Shown piece after piece: positions 17,470 through 26,764 of a stretch of 64,000 nucleotides of DNA. The number at the start of each line of letters is the position of its first letter. Within the stretch, counting starts at the first letter, position 1. The notes under the pieces are model-generated. The model saw only the letters and a program-made list of their open reading frames with translations, searched no databases and had not been told where the DNA came from. This DNA is from CAYPIE01 sp964410665 (GTDB taxonomy: Bacteria; Planctomycetota; Planctomycetia; Gemmatales; Gemmataceae), in the NCBI GenBank assembly GCA_964410665.1, contig CAYPIE010000024.1:1-64000 (forward strand), written 5' to 3'. Position numbers and translations under genes: made by a program.

Positions 17470-17807
17470 CGTGCCGGAGCACTCCTCGCAAGCAAAAAAC
17501 GCTGGGGTGTGACCTGCCACAGGCGGGCCGGCCACCCGTTCAGGTCATTGTTGGAAGCAAACCAGGCCGCTTCAAGTCTTTCCCGAGCGAAATCCTGCCA
17601 CGCCACTTCAGATCGGCCTTTCAGATGGCCCTGACTTGCCCCGGGCTGGGAAGTCCTCTGGGGTTTAGCGTCGCCACTGCTTGAAGGGCAAACTTTGGTG
17701 AAATTCTTGCAAATCAAACAACATTCGAGGTGGCATTTTTTGTCGCACTTGGATACAGTTGTTTTTATTCTGCGAAACTGCTCCGGCCACACCACACGAG
17801 GTGCACC

Positions 17808-18035
17808 ATGATCGAGTTCCTGCTGCTAGGGTATGTCGGCCCCGAAACCACCCTGCCGCTTGCCTCTGTGCTCGCCGCCATTGTTGGTTTCATGTTGTTT
17901 TGCTGGCGCTACACCGTCGGCTTGGCCATCCGCGGTATCCGCTCCTTGTTGGGTCAACCAGCCTCGGAAATGCCTCCAAGTGGAACGGACATGACGCCCT
18001 CCAGCAGCGAAACCTCCGCAACGAGACCAGCCTGA
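17808..18035 (+). CDS. small single-pass or double-pass membrane protein
   Basis: The 75-aa protein starts at an ATG preceded by GAGGTG at good spacing. It has a strongly hydrophobic region (LASVLAAIVGFMLFCWRYTV) near residues 18-40 and a Ser/Thr/Pro-rich C-terminal tail. It lies 11 bases before the first phosphatase-superfamily gene, so it probably belongs to that operon as an accessory membrane protein. No family was recognised. Confidence 0.65.
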   Translation: MIEFLLLGYVGPETTLPLASVLAAIVGFMLFCWRYTVGLAIRGIRSLLGQPASEMPPSGTDMTPSSSETSATRPA

Positions 18036-18046
18036 ATTAGCCATCC

Positions 18047-19900
18047 ATGCCATCCTTCTCCAAAGTTCTCGTGATTGGTCTCGACGGGCTGGAACCCTCG
18101 CTCGTCGAAGCCCTTCTGGCGGCCGGCCGCCTGCCCAACTTGGCCCGGTTGCGTGACCAGGGACACTACGCCCGGGTCGCCACTACCAGTCCGGCCCAGA
18201 CACCCGTCGCCTGGTCCACCTTCGCTACCGGCGTCAACCCGGGCCGCCACGGCATCTTTGACTTCATCCGTCGCCACCCCCAAAACTACACGCCCGACCT
18301 GTCCTTCAGCCGCTACGAGCAAAAAAATCCCTTCGTCCATCCCAAGGCAGTCAACCTCCGCCAGGGCACCCCAGTCTGGCAAACGCTCAGCGAGGCCGGC
18401 CTGACCGCCACCATCCTGCGCTGTCCGTGTACCTATCCGCCCGACCCCTTACACGGCCACATGCTCGCCGGCATGGGTGTCCCCGACCTGCGTGGCAGCC
18501 TGGGTGTGGCCACCTTCTATACCAGCGCGGCCAACGTCCCAGCCGGCACCGCCGAAACTGTGCTCACCCTAACCCCGGCCAACCCCGACGGCATTCTTAC
18601 CACCCAGATCCTCGGCCCGCGCAACCCGCGTGGCGGTCACTTCAATGTCAAGCTCACCCTTAGACCCCGCGGCGACAGCCTGTTGCTCGCGGCCGACGGA
18701 CCGTCGCACGGGCTGGATCTCCGGGTTGGCCAATGGAGCGACTGGCTCAAGGTGAAGTTCAAAACCGGCCTGTTCCAGTCCGTCCGCGGCATGCTTCGCT
18801 TCTATCTGGTCCGGCTGAAGCCGTACCTGGAGCTCTACGCCTCACCGATCAATTTCGACCCCGAAGCACCTTTGTTTCCGATTAGCTCGCCGCCGGAATA
18901 TGGACGCGATCTAGAACAACGAATTGGTACCTTTTACACCACCGGCATGGTTGAGGACCACGAGGGGCTGAGCAACGGCCGCTTCGACGAGGAGGCCTTC
19001 CTAGCCCAGTGCCAGCAGGTGCTCGCCGAGCGTGAACAGATGATGCTCGCCGAGCTGCAAGGCTTTGACTCAGGGCTGTTCTACTGCCTGTTCGATACCC
19101 CTGACCGCCTGCAACATATGTTCTGGCGCTTTCGCGAAGCAGACCACCCCGCCAACCGCAAGTACGGCCGCTGCGCGGATCGATTTGCCCAGGTGATCGA
19201 GGACCATTACAGCGCCTGCGACACCATTGTCCGCAAGGTTCTCGATCACGTCGACGACCGTACCCTGTTGATCGTCCTCAGCGACCATGGCTTCAATAGC
19301 TTCCAGCGCGGCATCAACCTCAATACCTGGCTGCACCAAGAGGGGCTCCTGGCCTTCAAGGATGGTGTAAGCCCCGGCCCCGAGGCAGGCGACTTCTTCC
19401 ACCAGGTCGACTGGTCCCGGACCAAAGCCTATGCGCTAGGGCTCAGCGGCATCTACCTGAACCGCCGTGACCGAGAAGGCCAGGGCATCCTGTCCGATGC
19501 CGACGCCGCCTCACTGACACGCCAGCTCAGCGAGCGACTCACAGGGCTGACCGACCCAGAACGAGCCCAGTCCGCCATCCGGACTGCCCAGCCACGCGAG
19601 GCCGTCTATCAAGGGCCGTGCACATCCGATGCCCCTGACCTGCTACTCCACTGCGGCCCAGGCTATCGCATCTCCTGGGGTACCGCGTTGGGTGGTGCGC
19701 CCGCCGGCGTCTTTGAGGACAACACCAAAAAGTGGGGCGGGGATCACATTATCGACCCGGTCCTTGTGCCGGGTGTGCTGTTCATGAATCGTCCATTCCG
19801 AGGCGAACAAGCCCGGCTCTTAGATCTGGCCCCTAGCATCCTCGATGGCCTCGATGTCCCCATCCCATCCACCCTCGAAGGAGCATCGCTGCTGTCATGA
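18047..19900 (+). CDS. alkaline phosphatase superfamily protein (nucleotide pyrophosphatase / phosphodiesterase type)
   Basis: This 617-aa enzyme probably hydrolyses a phosphate mono- or diester using two metal ions. The metal-site and nucleophile pattern is visible: D13 in VIGLDGLEP, then the TSPAQTPVAWSTFATG block with a likely nucleophile at T52, then DTPDRLQHMFWRF, and SDHGFNSF near residue 408. No signal peptide is seen, so it is probably cytoplasmic. Its stop overlaps the start of the next homologue (ATGA). Tandem genes of this kind are common in planctomycetes, but the substrate is unknown. Confidence 0.85.
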   Translation: MPSFSKVLVIGLDGLEPSLVEALLAAGRLPNLARLRDQGHYARVATTSPAQTPVAWSTFATGVNPGRHGIFDFIRRHPQNYTPDLSFSRYEQKNPFVHPKAVNLRQGTPVWQTLSEAGLTATILRCPCTYPPDPLHGHMLAGMGVPDLRGSLGVATFYTSAANVPAGTAETVLTLTPANPDGILTTQILGPRNPRGGHFNVKLTLRPRGDSLLLAADGPSHGLDLRVGQWSDWLKVKFKTGLFQSVRGMLRFYLVRLKPYLELYASPINFDPEAPLFPISSPPEYGRDLEQRIGTFYTTGMVEDHEGLSNGRFDEEAFLAQCQQVLAEREQMMLAELQGFDSGLFYCLFDTPDRLQHMFWRFREADHPANRKYGRCADRFAQVIEDHYSACDTIVRKVLDHVDDRTLLIVLSDHGFNSFQRGINLNTWLHQEGLLAFKDGVSPGPEAGDFFHQVDWSRTKAYALGLSGIYLNRRDREGQGILSDADAASLTRQLSERLTGLTDPERAQSAIRTAQPREAVYQGPCTSDAPDLLLHCGPGYRISWGTALGGAPAGVFEDNTKKWGGDHIIDPVLVPGVLFMNRPFRGEQARLLDLAPSILDGLDVPIPSTLEGASLLS

Positions 19901-21363
19901 AAATCCTCGTGATCGGTCTGGACTGCGCGGCTCCGGAACTACTGCTAGCCGATGAGCAGCTCGAGAATCTCCGCCGACTCATGGAGGTGGGCTGCTTTGG
20001 CCGTCTGGAGAGTGTCATCCCCCCAATCACCGTCCCTGCCTGGATGTGCCTGGCGACGAGCCGCGACCCGGGCAGCCTCGGCGTCTATGGCTTTCGCAAC
20101 CGCATCGACCATTCCTACGCCGGGTTGGGCATCGTCAACAGCAAGTCCTTCACCGATCTGACCCTGTGGGATCAGATCGCTCGCGAAGGCGGCCGGACCA
20201 ATGTCATCGCCGTCCCCCCCAGCTATCCACCGCGGAAGGTATCGGGCGTCTCGGTCGGCTGCTTCCTCACCCCCGACCCACTCAAGGATACCTTCACCCA
20301 CCCCGCGCGCTTGAGTGCAGAACTCAACCAGCTGGTCGATGGCTATGCCGTGGATGTCAAAGGCTTTCGGACCAGCAACAAGGACTGGTTGCGTGATGAA
20401 ATCTTTACCATGAGCCGTAAGCAATTCGCCGCGGTCCGCCATCTCATGCAGATCACCGACTGGGATTATTTTCAACTGGTCGACATCGGCCTGGATCGCA
20501 TCCAACATGGCTTCTGGAAGTACCATGACCCCAAACATGTGCTGCACGAACCGAATAGCCCCTATCAGAACGTGATCCGTGACTATTATCGCCATCTGGA
20601 CGAAGAAGTTGGGCAGTTACTTGAGCTGCTCGATGACGAAACCATGGTGTTGGTGGTCTCCGATCATGGAGCCCAGCGACTTGACGGCGGTTTCTGCATC
20701 AACGAATGGTTCGTCCGCGAAGGACTCCTGGTCTTGCACGAGTATCCCCGTGAGGCCACCCCGTTTAGCAAGCTGTCGGTAGACTGGAGCAGGACTCGAG
20801 TCTGGAGCGAAGGCGGCTACTACGCCCGCATCTTTTTCAACGTCGCCGGTCGCGAGCCGCAGGGCGTTCTCGCGCGCGAGGACTATGCACGCTTCCGCAA
20901 TGACTTACAGGCCCAGCTGGAGGCCACCACCGGCCCTGATGGTCAGCCGCTCGGCACGCGGGTATTCAAGCCGGAGGAGGTCTACCGGGAGGTCAAAAAC
21001 GTTGCCCCCGACCTGATCGTGCACTTCGGCGACCTGTCCTGGCGCTCCATCGGCGGTGTCGGCTACCCCGAACTGCATATCCGCGAGAATGACACCGGCC
21101 CAGACGACTGCAACCACGCTCAGTTCGGCGCGTTCATCCTGGCCGCCTCGGGCGTGCCGCCGATCGGCGAGCTGCAGGGCGTCCACCTGCTCGATATGGC
21201 CCCGACGCTACTCGAACTCGCCGGCTATGATCGGGCCCCCGGCATGCAGGGCCAGTCGCTGGCCAGCGCCCTGCGCGGTCCTGACGACTCCAGCGATGCG
21301 TTCGACCCCCAGGGCGAGGCGATTGTCCGCGAACGTCTCCGCGGCCTGGGCTATATTTCCTGA
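19897..21363 (+). CDS. alkaline phosphatase superfamily protein, second paralogue
   Basis: The 488-aa protein shares the fold and motifs of the preceding gene: LVIGLDCAAPELL at the N-terminus, VIPPITVPAWMCLATSRDPG around the presumed nucleophile Thr, LVDIGLDRIQHGFWK, and VVSDHGAQRLDGG. It overlaps the upstream gene by four bases, so the two are co-translated and may act on the same substrate or as a complex. It is about 130 residues shorter, mainly in the middle insert. Confidence 0.85.
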   Translation: MKILVIGLDCAAPELLLADEQLENLRRLMEVGCFGRLESVIPPITVPAWMCLATSRDPGSLGVYGFRNRIDHSYAGLGIVNSKSFTDLTLWDQIAREGGRTNVIAVPPSYPPRKVSGVSVGCFLTPDPLKDTFTHPARLSAELNQLVDGYAVDVKGFRTSNKDWLRDEIFTMSRKQFAAVRHLMQITDWDYFQLVDIGLDRIQHGFWKYHDPKHVLHEPNSPYQNVIRDYYRHLDEEVGQLLELLDDETMVLVVSDHGAQRLDGGFCINEWFVREGLLVLHEYPREATPFSKLSVDWSRTRVWSEGGYYARIFFNVAGREPQGVLAREDYARFRNDLQAQLEATTGPDGQPLGTRVFKPEEVYREVKNVAPDLIVHFGDLSWRSIGGVGYPELHIRENDTGPDDCNHAQFGAFILAASGVPPIGELQGVHLLDMAPTLLELAGYDRAPGMQGQSLASALRGPDDSSDAFDPQGEAIVRERLRGLGYIS

Positions 21364-21384
21364 GTCTTGGTCGGGAGCGCCACG

Positions 21385-23256
21385 ATGGCAGCGCCACTGG
21401 CAGTGGATGCAACCCCGCAGCCTCCCTCGGGAGCGCCTGCTCGGACCTGCGCACCTTCGTCCCACGTCCCATCTGCCAGTAGCCTACTGGCCTGGGCCAT
21501 CGGCTATGGACTGGCCTTGGGCCTCGTCGATCTGGCCATCTCCGCTTTTGTGATTCAGCACGGGAGCTTGTTTCGCCAGACCCATGTCAACTTGGCCTCG
21601 GCCTGGATGCCACTGGCCACAGGTGTGGCATACCTATTGGTATTCGCGCTACCATTGCTGTTGGCAAGCCAACTGGCACCACGGCAACTCACCCGTTTTC
21701 GCGTCCATTTCGCCTTCCTAGCCTGCACCCTGTTTGCCCTGCTTTCTGCCTTTAAGATCCAGTTGATTGCGAAATATCTGTTGACCCTGGGGATGAGTTA
21801 TCGGCTAGCTCGCTGGCGGACCCGCGAACAGTCCAGGGGGCAACGCTCGTGCGAACTGGAACGTTCGCTCTCTCGGCGTCAGGTTCTGTTGGGCTCTACA
21901 TTGCTGCTGGGCGGGTCCTTCACCGCCTGCCTGGCCCGCCAACGCTGGCTCCGTCAACAACGCTACGCAGCCCTGCCACCGCCGCCTCCCGGCAACCCGC
22001 CCAATGTCCTGCTCATTGTGCTCGATACCCTCCGCGCCTCCAGCATGAGCCTACATGGCTATGCCCGGCCTACCACCCCCGGTCTTGACCAACTGGCCGA
22101 CCAGGGAGTGCAGTTCCAGCGGGCCATCGCCCCCTGCTCTTGGACACTCCCCTCCCATGTCAGCATGTTCACCGGCTTCTTTCCCCACAAAACGCGGGTC
22201 GGCCATAACCTCGCCTTCGATGGCCGGTACCCTACGCTGGCCGAGGTGCTGGCTCGCCACGGCTACCTCACCGCCGCCTTCTGCGGCAACGACCACTTCC
22301 TCGCCCCCGTCTTCGGCCTGCAGCGCGGCTTCGTCGACTACCACTGCCAACGCTCCGACCTCGGCAATCTCCTGCGTAGCACCAACTTCGGCGATCGACT
22401 CATCACCCACGCCCACTTTGGCGCCCGACACCACCTCGCCCGCAACACCGCCCCCGAGATCACCCAGGCCTTTCTCGATTGGCATGCCCACCGCGAAGCC
22501 GACCGCCCCTACTTTGCCTTCCTCAACTACTACGATGTCCATGACCCCTATGTGCCCCCGACTTCTCATGCGCAGGCCTTCCACCCCGGCCAGCCCGAGC
22601 TGGTCATCCCGGATCTGTTCATCCCATACAGCGATGCCGAGTTTGACCAGTTCCGCACCGGCTATGACCGCTGCATCCTCGGACTGGATCAGCAGATCGC
22701 TTCGCTACTAGCCACCCTCAAAGCCCAGAACGCCTTGCAGAACACCCTGGTGATCATCACCTCCGATCATGGTGAGCACCTCGGCGAACATGGCTTTGTC
22801 CTGCATGGCTATGACTTGTATATCGACCTGTTGCATGTCCCGCTGCTAATGCTTCTCCCGGGACAACTCCCCGCGAAAACCAACGTACCCCAAGCTGTCT
22901 CACTGGCCGATCTACCCGCGACCATTGCCGCGTTGCTCGCCTTGCCCGGCCAACCCTTTCCGGGCACCTCGTTGGCATTGAGCTGGGAACAACCCGCCGC
23001 TGCAAATCCTCAGCCCGCATTGTCGGTGCTTGGACAGCCGGGCCACAGGATTCCGAACAAGTATCCGGTTGTCCATGGACCTTTGTATTCGCTGGTCTGG
23101 CAGCACTACCACTACCTGTGGACCAATCATGGTTGCGAGCTCTATGATCTCGACACCGATCCTGACGAGTTACACAACCGCATTCACGAGGGCAAGCTCG
23201 CCAACCTGGTCCAACGTTTTCAGGATGCTGCTCAGAGTCATGGTTTGCGTCGCTGA
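21385..23256 (+). CDS. membrane-anchored sulfatase-superfamily hydrolase/transferase
   Basis: The 623-aa protein has an N-terminal membrane part (hydrophobic segments around LLAWAIGYGLALGLVDLAIS, then a second and a third to about residue 145). A second hydrophobic stretch with a possible lipoprotein-type Cys follows near 180. A sulfatase-type domain starts at PPNVLLIVLDTLRASSMSLH. The formylglycine motif CxPxR of true sulfatases is absent; the site reads CSWTLPSHVSMFTG, with Thr and His as in phosphoglycerol-transferase-like members. Metal residues are in SDHGEHLGEHGF. The domain probably faces the periplasm. The ATG at 21385, with GGGAG before it, was chosen over an in-frame TTG at 21367. 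Confidence 0.8.
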   Translation: MAAPLAVDATPQPPSGAPARTCAPSSHVPSASSLLAWAIGYGLALGLVDLAISAFVIQHGSLFRQTHVNLASAWMPLATGVAYLLVFALPLLLASQLAPRQLTRFRVHFAFLACTLFALLSAFKIQLIAKYLLTLGMSYRLARWRTREQSRGQRSCELERSLSRRQVLLGSTLLLGGSFTACLARQRWLRQQRYAALPPPPPGNPPNVLLIVLDTLRASSMSLHGYARPTTPGLDQLADQGVQFQRAIAPCSWTLPSHVSMFTGFFPHKTRVGHNLAFDGRYPTLAEVLARHGYLTAAFCGNDHFLAPVFGLQRGFVDYHCQRSDLGNLLRSTNFGDRLITHAHFGARHHLARNTAPEITQAFLDWHAHREADRPYFAFLNYYDVHDPYVPPTSHAQAFHPGQPELVIPDLFIPYSDAEFDQFRTGYDRCILGLDQQIASLLATLKAQNALQNTLVIITSDHGEHLGEHGFVLHGYDLYIDLLHVPLLMLLPGQLPAKTNVPQAVSLADLPATIAALLALPGQPFPGTSLALSWEQPAAANPQPALSVLGQPGHRIPNKYPVVHGPLYSLVWQHYHYLWTNHGCELYDLDTDPDELHNRIHEGKLANLVQRFQDAAQSHGLRR

Positions 23257-23472
23257 ACGGGGATTAAACCGACAGGCAAATCCGCCGTTTCTTTTCATCC
23301 CATTGTCTTCAAGCGCACGCAGGCGCATACTCTGGTGACGCCGGGACCGTCTTTCCCACAGGGCTGGTGGCTCGCCGGTAACGCATCACGTCCGAGCCCT
23401 CTCCAAAACTGCATCCAGGAGCCTTCCGATCCCTCAGGCTAGCCCACCTGACCACCGAATGGAGAGAGACTG

Positions 23473-24996
23473 ATGTCCGCGGACCTGTTCCCGACCGATG
23501 CTTACAACCGGCAGCTGGTCGACCATGTGCATCCCGTCGACTGGAAGCCGCCGAGCCCAGCCCCCCACTACGATCTGGTTGTGCTTGGAGCTGGCACGGC
23601 AGGATTGGTGACCGCTGCCGGAGCAGCAGGGCTCGGTGCGCGGGTGGCCCTAGTCGAACGTGGCTTGATGGGAGGAGATTGCCTCAATGTGGGTTGTGTC
23701 CCCTCCAAAGCACTGATTCGTGCAGCGCGAGCCGCGGCGGAAGTGCGCCAGGCTGCGGCGTTTGGCGTTCGCCTTGAGGGACATAGCTCGGTGGATTTTC
23801 CAGCAATCATGGAGCGGATGCGTCGATTGCGGGCCGAGCTGAGCGAGCATGACTCGGCACGACGCTTCCAAGAAGATCTGGGCGTTGATGTCTTTTTGGG
23901 CCAGGCCATCTTCACTGCCCCTGACCAAGTCCAGGTCGACACCGCCACGCTGCGGTTCCGTAAGGCGGTGATTGCCACCGGGGCCCGCCCCGCCCATCCC
24001 GGCATTCCAGGCCTGGAAGGAGTCGGTTACTTGACCAACGAAACAGTATTCAATCTTACGCAGCTGCCTGTCCGGCTGGGAGTCCTCGGCGGAGGTCCGA
24101 TCGGCTGCGAACTCGCCCAGGCGTTTGCCCGCTTTGGAGTCCGAGTCACCTTGATTCATCGGCACCAGAATATCCTCGAAAAAGAGGATCCAGAAGCAGC
24201 TCGTCTGATTGCCACCGCTCTCGAACGAGATGGCGTCGAACTGATGCTTGAGGCCAACGTGACCGGGGCAGAACCTTCACCTGGTGGCAAGTGTCTCCAT
24301 ATAGAACGCGGCGAAACCCGCCGTACTCTCGAGGTGGACGAACTGCTCGTGGGGGTCGGTCGTCAGCCCAATGTCGAGGGGCTCGAACTTGACAAGGCAA
24401 AGGTCGCCTACGACTTAAAACGCGGAGTTCATGTGGATGATCATCTGCGGACGAGTAATCCCCGCATCTTCGCTGCAGGAGATATTTGTACTCGGTACAA
24501 ATTTACCCATGCGGCCGATGCGATGGCCCGGCTGGTGATCGGCAACAGCCTATTTGCCCCCTTGGGCAAGTGGACCATGGGCCGAGCATCCCAGCTGCTG
24601 ATTCCACGGGTGACCTATACCAGTCCCGAGCTTGCCACGGTCGGGCTGACCCAAGCGGAGGCCACGGCGGCCGGAGTGGCGTATACGGTTTTCACCCAAC
24701 CCCTCACCAAGGTCGACCGAGCGGTTTTGGATGGCGAAACCGAAGGATTCTTGCAACTATTAGTGGGGAAAGGCAACGATCGGATCCTGGGAGCCACCCT
24801 AGTGGCCCAGCATGCTGGAGAGAGCATCTCCGAGATCACGCTGGCCATGCAGAACAAGCTAGGGTTACGGAAGCTTGCCAGCGTGATTCATCCCTATCCC
24901 ACCCAAGCAGAGGCGATTCGGAAAATTGCCGATGCCTGGAATCGGACCCGGTTGACGCCCTTGACCAAGTGGCTGCTGCGACAAATCAAGGGGTAA
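23473..24996 (+). CDS. MerA-like FAD-dependent pyridine nucleotide-disulfide oxidoreductase
   Basis: The 507-aa flavoenzyme has an FAD-binding GAGTAG (39-44), the redox-active pair C70/C75 in GGDCLNVGCVPSK, a second nucleotide-binding GGGPIG near residue 206 and FAAGDICTRYKF near 336. The C-terminal dimer-domain motif is HPYPTQAEAIRK, the MerA-like form rather than the HxHPTxSE of lipoamide dehydrogenase. There is no N-terminal HMA domain and no C-terminal vicinal Cys pair, so mercuric reduction is unlikely. It is better called a mercuric-reductase-like protein of unknown substrate. GGAGAG precedes the start. Ten bases separate it from rtcA. Confidence 0.85.
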   Translation: MSADLFPTDAYNRQLVDHVHPVDWKPPSPAPHYDLVVLGAGTAGLVTAAGAAGLGARVALVERGLMGGDCLNVGCVPSKALIRAARAAAEVRQAAAFGVRLEGHSSVDFPAIMERMRRLRAELSEHDSARRFQEDLGVDVFLGQAIFTAPDQVQVDTATLRFRKAVIATGARPAHPGIPGLEGVGYLTNETVFNLTQLPVRLGVLGGGPIGCELAQAFARFGVRVTLIHRHQNILEKEDPEAARLIATALERDGVELMLEANVTGAEPSPGGKCLHIERGETRRTLEVDELLVGVGRQPNVEGLELDKAKVAYDLKRGVHVDDHLRTSNPRIFAAGDICTRYKFTHAADAMARLVIGNSLFAPLGKWTMGRASQLLIPRVTYTSPELATVGLTQAEATAAGVAYTVFTQPLTKVDRAVLDGETEGFLQLLVGKGNDRILGATLVAQHAGESISEITLAMQNKLGLRKLASVIHPYPTQAEAIRKIADAWNRTRLTPLTKWLLRQIKG

Positions 24997-25006
24997 CCCA
25001 AGGGGT

Positions 25007-26032
25007 ATGATCGAGATCGATGGAGCGTTGGGCGAAGGGGGCGGTCAGATTGTCCGCAGCAGTCTGGCGTTGTCCCTAGTAACCGGTCAGGCGGTACGGA
25101 TTGTCAATATCCGGGCCAAACGCGCCCGGCCGGGCCTGCAGCCGCAACATCTCACCGGAGTGCTTGCGGCCGCCCAGATCGGCAAAGCGCGGGTGCAAGG
25201 GGCCAAGCTCAGCTCGACGGCGTTGACCTTCGAGCCAGGACCGGTCTGCCCAGGAAGCTATCATTTCGCCATTGGCACCGCGGGGGCGACCAGTCTAGTG
25301 CTCCATACAATTTATCTGCCACTGGCCTGGCAAACCAGCGGCCCCAGCGAGATCACTCTAGAAGGGGGCACGCATGTCAATGCCAGTCCCTCGTGTCACT
25401 TTTTACAACAAACCTGGTGCAGCCATTTGCACCGACTTGGGCTGGACATTCAGGTGGACATGGACCGCGCAGGTTTTTACCCCCGAGGGGGTGGGCAGAT
25501 CCGGGCCAGGATTCAGCCATGCACTTCACTGCGCCCCCTAGAATGGGATTGGCTGGATCAGCCAATCCACCGAGTGCATGGCCTGAGCGCGGTCGCTGGG
25601 CTGCCCATGCACATCGCCCGGCGGCAAGCGCGGCGTGCAGAAGTGCGTCTCCGTGACCAAGGTATTGACGCCGACTTGACCCTAGAAAGCTGGGAGGGGG
25701 GCCCGGGAACAGTCCTCAGTCTGGTGGCCAAACAGCCCGGCGTCTCACCGCTGTTTTCCAGCCTGGGCGAACGAGGCAAGCCCGCCGAACGGGTTGCGGA
25801 CGAGGCGGTGGATGCCTTGCTAAAGCATCGTGCCAGCCGCGGAGCGATCGATCGCTACAGTGCGGATCAGCTCGTACTCCCGTTGGCCCTTGCCCAAGGT
25901 CGTTCCCAGTGGACCGTGGCCGAGGTCACGCCCCACCTACGCACGAACCTGGAGGTGATTCGTGCGTTCGTGCCAATCTCGATGCACTGTTCGGGAAAGG
26001 ACGGGGAGCCAGGTGTCGTCACAATTGGATGA
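25007..26032 (+). CDS. rtcA: RNA 3'-terminal phosphate cyclase
   Basis: The 341-aa enzyme converts a 3'-phosphate RNA end to a 2',3'-cyclic phosphate with ATP, through a covalent histidine-AMP. It shows the family start IDGALGEGGGQIVRSSLALS, the GLQPQHLTGV block and ADQLVLPLALAQGRS. H310 in TPHLRTN aligns with the adenylated His309 of E. coli RtcA. Length is normal. The ligase partner rtcB and regulator rtcR are not in the window. It follows the oxidoreductase by ten bases and precedes the radical SAM gene by 53, so it may share the transcript by position alone. Confidence 0.93.
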   Translation: MIEIDGALGEGGGQIVRSSLALSLVTGQAVRIVNIRAKRARPGLQPQHLTGVLAAAQIGKARVQGAKLSSTALTFEPGPVCPGSYHFAIGTAGATSLVLHTIYLPLAWQTSGPSEITLEGGTHVNASPSCHFLQQTWCSHLHRLGLDIQVDMDRAGFYPRGGGQIRARIQPCTSLRPLEWDWLDQPIHRVHGLSAVAGLPMHIARRQARRAEVRLRDQGIDADLTLESWEGGPGTVLSLVAKQPGVSPLFSSLGERGKPAERVADEAVDALLKHRASRGAIDRYSADQLVLPLALAQGRSQWTVAEVTPHLRTNLEVIRAFVPISMHCSGKDGEPGVVTIG

Positions 26033-26085
26033 GCATTGTCCATGTGGTAGAATCGCAACAATGAAACCTCACCCCATGGAGTGGT

Positions 26086-26715
26086 ATGACGGACAACCCA
26101 ACACTGACGCTGGCGCAAATGGTGCCATGTACCGAGGCAGAAGGCCCGGGCCGGCGGTTTGCTTTGTGGTTCCAAGGCTGCCCATTACGTTGCCCGGGCT
26201 GTTGCAACCCTGAGTTTTTATCGTTTCGCGGCGGCGAAGCATGGCAACTCCACGACCTGTTGCAGCAGATTGACCAGGCCGTTGCAGAACAGCACATCGA
26301 AGGCATCAGCCTTTTGGGCGGCGAGCCCTTGGCGCATGCCGCGGGAGCTGCTGCGCTGGCCGAGGCCGTCCGAACGCGTGATTTGAGTGTCATGATCTAT
26401 ACCGGCTACTCATTGGAGCAGGCCCAGGCCATGCCCGAGCCGATGGTGCATCGGCTGCTCGCTGCGACCGATCTTTTGGTCGATGGTCCTTACCTGCGTG
26501 AGCAGCCCGATCGAGAACGCCGCTGGATCGGCTCGACCAACCAGCGGATCCACTTTCTCTCGGATCGCTATCGGCCCGATGACCCGTGCTGGCAACAACG
26601 CAATACCCTGGAAATCCGTCTGCGGGCGGGTGAATTGACGATTAACGGCTTCCCAGCCAACCACGCGGCCAGCTTGTGGAAAGGCCTCAAGCCGACGGAG
26701 AGGCAATCGTCGTAG
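26086..26715 (+). CDS. NrdG-like radical SAM activating protein, orphan
   Basis: The 209-aa protein has the SAM [4Fe-4S] cluster motif C32-x3-C36-x2-C39 in QGCPLRCPGCCNPE, and GGEPLAH, which resembles activases of glycyl-radical enzymes such as NrdG. No class III ribonucleotide reductase (nrdD) or other glycyl-radical enzyme lies nearby. GGAG lies five bases before the ATG. It is the first of the co-directional genes leading into the FtsH-like cluster, 49 bases before the next, so its target may be a component of that system. This last point is inference from position. Confidence 0.75.
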   Translation: MTDNPTLTLAQMVPCTEAEGPGRRFALWFQGCPLRCPGCCNPEFLSFRGGEAWQLHDLLQQIDQAVAEQHIEGISLLGGEPLAHAAGAAALAEAVRTRDLSVMIYTGYSLEQAQAMPEPMVHRLLAATDLLVDGPYLREQPDRERRWIGSTNQRIHFLSDRYRPDDPCWQQRNTLEIRLRAGELTINGFPANHAASLWKGLKPTERQSS

Positions 26716-26764
26716 GGCGAAGGTGACCTCAGAGCCCCCTTGCCCCATGCGGAGTTACTGAGCC

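Noticed and set aside
21385..23256. True sulfatase
   Set aside because: The formylglycine motif CxPxR is absent (TLPSH instead), so only the superfamily can be claimed.
23473..24996. Mercuric reductase with mer operon
   Set aside because: No HMA domain, no C-terminal Cys pair and no merR/T/P genes nearby.
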